A DNA stretch of 64,000 bases from Leucobacter chromiiresistens (GTDB taxonomy: Bacteria > Actinomycetota > Actinomycetes > Actinomycetales > Microbacteriaceae): assembly GCF_900102345.1 (NCBI RefSeq), contig NZ_FNKB01000001.1, positions 2,759,344 through 2,823,343 of the forward strand. The letters are read 5' to 3'. Shown here in pieces: positions 60,880 to 64,000 of this stretch (positions are counted from its first letter, which is position 1; every line of letters begins with the position of its first letter). Made by a program: the position numbers and the translations under genes. The notes below the pieces were generated by a model. That model was not told the origin of the DNA, did no database searches, and was given only the letters and a program-made list of their open reading frames with translations.

Positions 60880-61913
60880 CTAGCGTCGGCGCAGCGCCCG
60901 AACCGCGCGCTTCGCGAGCGGCAGGCCCTTCGACCACAGCGCGTACCCCGGGCCCGGGCGGTCCCAGCTGCCCGCGAGCAGGTTCTCGTGCGACGCGAAG
61001 CCCGTCTTGAAGGTGGTCACGCCGTCGTTGATGAGGCCGCCGAAGTCGTACCGCTCGATCCCGATCGACTTCATGAGCCTGATGACGTGCCACTTGAGCG
61101 CGTAGTTGGCGCGCAGGCGCTGCCCCGTCTCGTCCATCCCGCCGTACAGCTCGAACGCGTGCGGCGCGACTTCGCCATGAAGAGGAACGCCACCGGGCGG
61201 CCCTCGGCGTACGCCGCCCAGACCGGGGCGTCGTCTCCGAGCATGGTGAACACGTCTTGGTAGTAGGAGTCCTCGTGCAGCCCGAAATCGGCGCGCTCGC
61301 TCGTCTCGCGGTACACCTCGAGGCAGGCGTCGAGCTGCTCGAGCGTCTCGACCGGGCGGATCTGCAGGGCGTCCTCCCGGCCCGACTTCCGGATGTACTG
61401 CCGGTGCTTCTTCGACATGTCCGCGAGCAGTTCCTCCTCCGACCGCCGCAGATCCAGGATCAGCGTGCGCGCCGGCAGCACGGGCGTCTCGGCGCGGCGC
61501 CAGCGGGGCGTGAGGGCGAACGCGCCCGCGTCCTCGTCGGGCTCCACCGAGAGCGCCACCGCACGCCGAGAGCCGTGCACGTAGTCGGCGACGGCATCGG
61601 CGACGGCGGAAGGTGCCGGCGCGGCGGCGGGCCGCTCCGGCGCCTCGGCGTCGCGCGCGAGCACGGGGCCGCGAGGCGCGTAGACGAAGTCGCCGATCGG
61701 GCCGGGCAGCGTTCGGGTGAGGAGCTGGCAGGCGCCCACCACGGGCGCGTCGGCGCCGGCGCCCGAGCGCACGAGCACGCGCTCGGCCGACCATCGGTGG
61801 GCCGACTTCACGTCGCCCCAGCCCCACAGCTGCAGCGGGTGGCCGCCGAGCCGCTCGACGGTGGCATCCCACTCGGCGCGGTCGGTGCAGGGGGTCACGG
61901 TGAGGGAGGTCAC
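60880..61913 (-). pseudogene. FemAB/FemX-family aminoacyl-tRNA-dependent peptidoglycan bridge transferase, one apparent frameshift
   Basis: Adds amino acids from aminoacyl-tRNA to the peptidoglycan stem. Start GTG 61913 overlaps the end of murJ. Seen: LQLWGWGDVKSAHRW at the N-terminus, MSKKHRQYIRKSGRED in the FemAB fold, YVHGSRR, and AFELYGGMDETGQRLRANY with FDGGLINDGVTTFKTGF-like YDFGGLINDGVTTFKTGF near the end. The frame shifts at about 61170, where AAG-TCGCG is read but AAGGTCGCG would restore VAPHAFELYGG. About 344 residues once joined. Probably sequence error, not decay. Confidence 0.85.
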
Positions 61914-63510
61914 GAACGGGTCCTTCCGAGAGTTCGGGTGAGCGTGCCGACGATGTCCGACACCTCAGAGGATCGGAGCAGGCGGAGCACCAGCAGATAG
62001 ACGACGCCGACGACGACGGCCTCGACGACCGCGAACGGGAGCGCCTGCCAGACGCCGAACTCGGCGCGATGAGGCGCCCGAGGTGCGTCGCGAGCAGGCC
62101 GACGGCGAGGGCGGGAACGGCGGCGATGAGGTACTTCGTCAGGCTCTGCGCCACTCGCCGCCCGTCGATGGAGCCGATCTTGCGCCGGAGCAGCCAGGTC
62201 GCGATCAGCGCCTCGACGATCGTGGCGAACGACCAGATCACCGCGAACGAGACGCCGATGTGGCGGGGGCGACGAGCACGGGCAGCAGCAGGGAGAGCGC
62301 CATGACGAGCACCATCTGGATCGTGGTGAACACGAACGGCGTCCGCGTGTCGGAGAGCGGTAGAAGGCGCGCTGCACGACGAACAGGAAGCTGTAGGCCG
62401 CGAGGCTCGCCGCGTAGGCGACGAGGGCCTCGGCGAACATGTCGACCTGCTCGGGCAGCGCCCCGAAGTTGATGATGCGGCCGACGAAGGGCGCCGCGGT
62501 GACGAGGATCACGGCGGCGTAGACCATGACGAGGCGATCTGCCGCAGCGACGCCGAGAGGTCGCTCCGGAACTCGGTCATGCGGCCGGACTGCCCCCACT
62601 CCGCCAACCGGGTGAAGTAGGCGGTCGCGAGCGATACCGCGATCACGGAGTGCGGCATCATGAAGATGAGCCAGACGTTCTGCATCGCGCTCGTGGACGG
62701 CCCTCCCCGAGCCGATCGCGACGATGCGGTTCGTCACGATGCCGCCGACCTGCATCACCACGACCATTGCGAGCGTCCACGTCGCGAGGCGGCGGTGTGG
62801 CCGAGGCCCACGCCGCGCCAGGGAAGTCTGGCCGGAAGCGGATGCCCGCGTTGCGCCACGACACGAAGAGGATGAGCGCTGCGCCACGATGCCGAGCGTC
62901 GCGCTGCCGCCAGCACGGCGATCATTCGGGCGTCCACCCGTCACGCGAGACGCCCTCAGGGTCGGCGCCGAACATCGCGATGAAACGAGAATGCCGCCGA
63001 TCGCGATCAGGTTGTTGAGCACGGGAGCCCACGTGAAGGGGCCGAACCGGCTGCGGGCATTCAGCACCTCGCCCATGACGGTGTAGATGCCGTAGAAGAC
63101 GACCTGGGGCATGCACCAGTACGCGAACGCCGTGGGAGCGCGAGCTGATCCTCGCCCAGCCCTCCACGGTGATCCGCACGATCCACGGGGCCCGCCATCG
63201 CGAGGCCCGTGATCACCACGAGCGCGGTCGTGACGAGGGTGAGGATCTTGTTGGATGTACCCCGCTCCCCGTCGCTGTTCTGAGCGGCTTGACGATCTGC
63301 GGCACCAGCACGGCGTTGAGCACGCCGCCGATGAGGATCATGTAGACGGTGTTCGGCAGCAGGTTGCCGTTCGCGAACGCGTCGGCCGAGCGCGCCCCGA
63401 CCGAGCCGATGGCGTAGGCGAGCAGCATGGCCTTCGCGAGGCCGAGCACGCGCGAGACGATCGTGCCCGACGCCCATGACGGCGCTCGCGCGGATGAGTC
63501 CGGCGGCCAT
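61910..63510 (-). pseudogene. murJ: Lipid II flippase MurJ (MviN), heavily frameshifted in this sequence
   Basis: About 530 codons of a polytopic MATE-like membrane protein, seen only as short pieces in all three minus frames: LGLAKAMLLAYAIGSVGARS, YMILIGGVLNAVLVPQIVK, YGIYTVMGEVLNARSRFGPF, LNNLIAIGGILV, MVVVMQVGGIVTNRIVAI, and the final LRLLRSSEVSDIVGTLTR. Start ATG 63510 (1-base overlap with the upstream femX stop). Indels can be placed at about 63474, 63289, 63190, 63156, 63135 and 62985, and more follow. Most lie in short homopolymers. MurJ is essential, so this pattern points to poor sequence rather than a pseudogene. Confidence 0.82.
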
Positions 63511-64000
63511 CAGTAGTAGGGGTCCTTCCGAACGGCGAGTGAGACGCGTCGCGCGATCCGATCGCCCGACCTCCCAGATGCGGTACGCCAGCGGGCGCAG
63601 CGGCAGGTCGAACGCACCGGCGTAGTCGACGATCTGCGGCGAGAACGAGCGCTTGAACTGCCCCACGCCGAACAGCGGGTGCTCGCGATCGTCGGCGCGA
63701 TCCGAGGGCGGCGCGCCGCACAGGTCGTGCACGAGGGCGCCGCGCTCGTTCGCCCAGCGCATGACCTCCCACTGCAGCGCGTGCGAGGCCCCGTAGGCCG
63801 TCTTCGCCCGCATGGAGGCACCGTCCTTGTACGTCGTCTTCGCGCCGAGCGCCATCGCGTACGCTCCGGCGACGAGCGCACCGTCGCGGTGCGCGAGGAA
63901 CATCTGCCCGACGCCGGCTTGCGAGAAGCGCTGCCAGAACTCGCGGTAGTACCGCTCCGAGCGCAGCACGAACGCGCCCTCGGCGGTCTCCTGCAGCAGC
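63510..64000 (-). pseudogene. FemAB/FemX-family protein, 5' end outside window, one apparent frameshift
   Basis: C-terminal part (about 163 codons) of a second FemX-like transferase. LLQETAEGAFVLRSERYYRE is in frame from the window edge, so the start is beyond 64000. Then VGQMFLAHRDGALVAGAYAM, YGASHALQWEVMRWANERGA, FGVGQFKRSFSPQIVDYAGAF and AYRIWEVG. A three-C run at 63565-63567 (two expected) shifts the frame; removing one base gives DRIARRVSLAVRKDPYY and the stop at 63510, which shares a base with the murJ start. Confidence 0.82.

Overview
The window is a gene-dense stretch of high-GC DNA with very short intergenic gaps and many 1-4 base stop/start overlaps (ATGA, GTGA, TGATG). The protein families and gene order (infC-rpmI-rplT with pheST; lexA beside a LysM gene; the ftsK-pgsA-cinA-clgR-recA-recX-miaB-miaA-dapF-hflX block) are those of an actinobacterium. 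Protein style and composition suggest Microbacteriaceae, perhaps close to Leucobacter; this is inference, as no 16S rRNA or other taxonomic marker was available. I see no tRNA, rRNA, CRISPR, insertion sequence or prophage gene.

Layout. 0-6.7 kb: a disaccharide uptake and phosphorolysis operon on the minus strand (lipoprotein binding protein, two permeases, beta-phosphoglucomutase-like HAD enzyme, GH65 phosphorylase cut by the window edge). One permease carries an unusual extracellular domain insertion. 6.7-10.5 kb: a prepilin peptidase and argCJB. 10.6-17.1 kb: PhzF-like and monooxygenase genes, then a methylcitrate-cycle operon (GntR-prpD-prpB-prpC-enoyl-CoA hydratase). 17.1-21.8 kb: a YhgE/Pip membrane protein with a degenerate ABC-ATPase-like partner, and three VOC/PhnB-like genes. 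21.8-30.7 kb: pheST, 5-oxoprolinase genes (pxpA and a pxpBC fusion), a SpoU-type methyltransferase and infC-rpmI-rplT. 30.7-36.4 kb: DUF1844, azlCD, sseB and hisCBH-hisA.

36.5-44 kb: divergent LysM protein/lexA with several LexA operators, lipBA, and metE-metE-like-metF behind a possibly structured leader. 44-53 kb: hflX, a methyltransferase, dapF, miaA, miaB, recX, recA, DUF3046 and clgR. 53-57.8 kb: an amino-acid ABC transporter (ATPase plus fused binding protein-permease), cinA, pgsA and an unknown membrane protein. 57.8-64 kb: ftsK, then femX-murJ-femX, a cell-envelope block running off the window.

From 58.75 kb onward single-base frameshifts appear and become dense at 62-63.6 kb. Those I could place mostly lie in short G/C runs. 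They hit ftsK, murJ and both femX genes, which argues for sequence error near a contig end rather than real gene loss. The SOS logic is visible in the DNA: matches to the actinobacterial LexA box (TCGAAC-N4-GTTCGA) lie between the LysM gene and lexA and upstream of recA, consistent with a DNA-damage circuit of LexA, RecA and a YneA/ChiZ-like division inhibitor.
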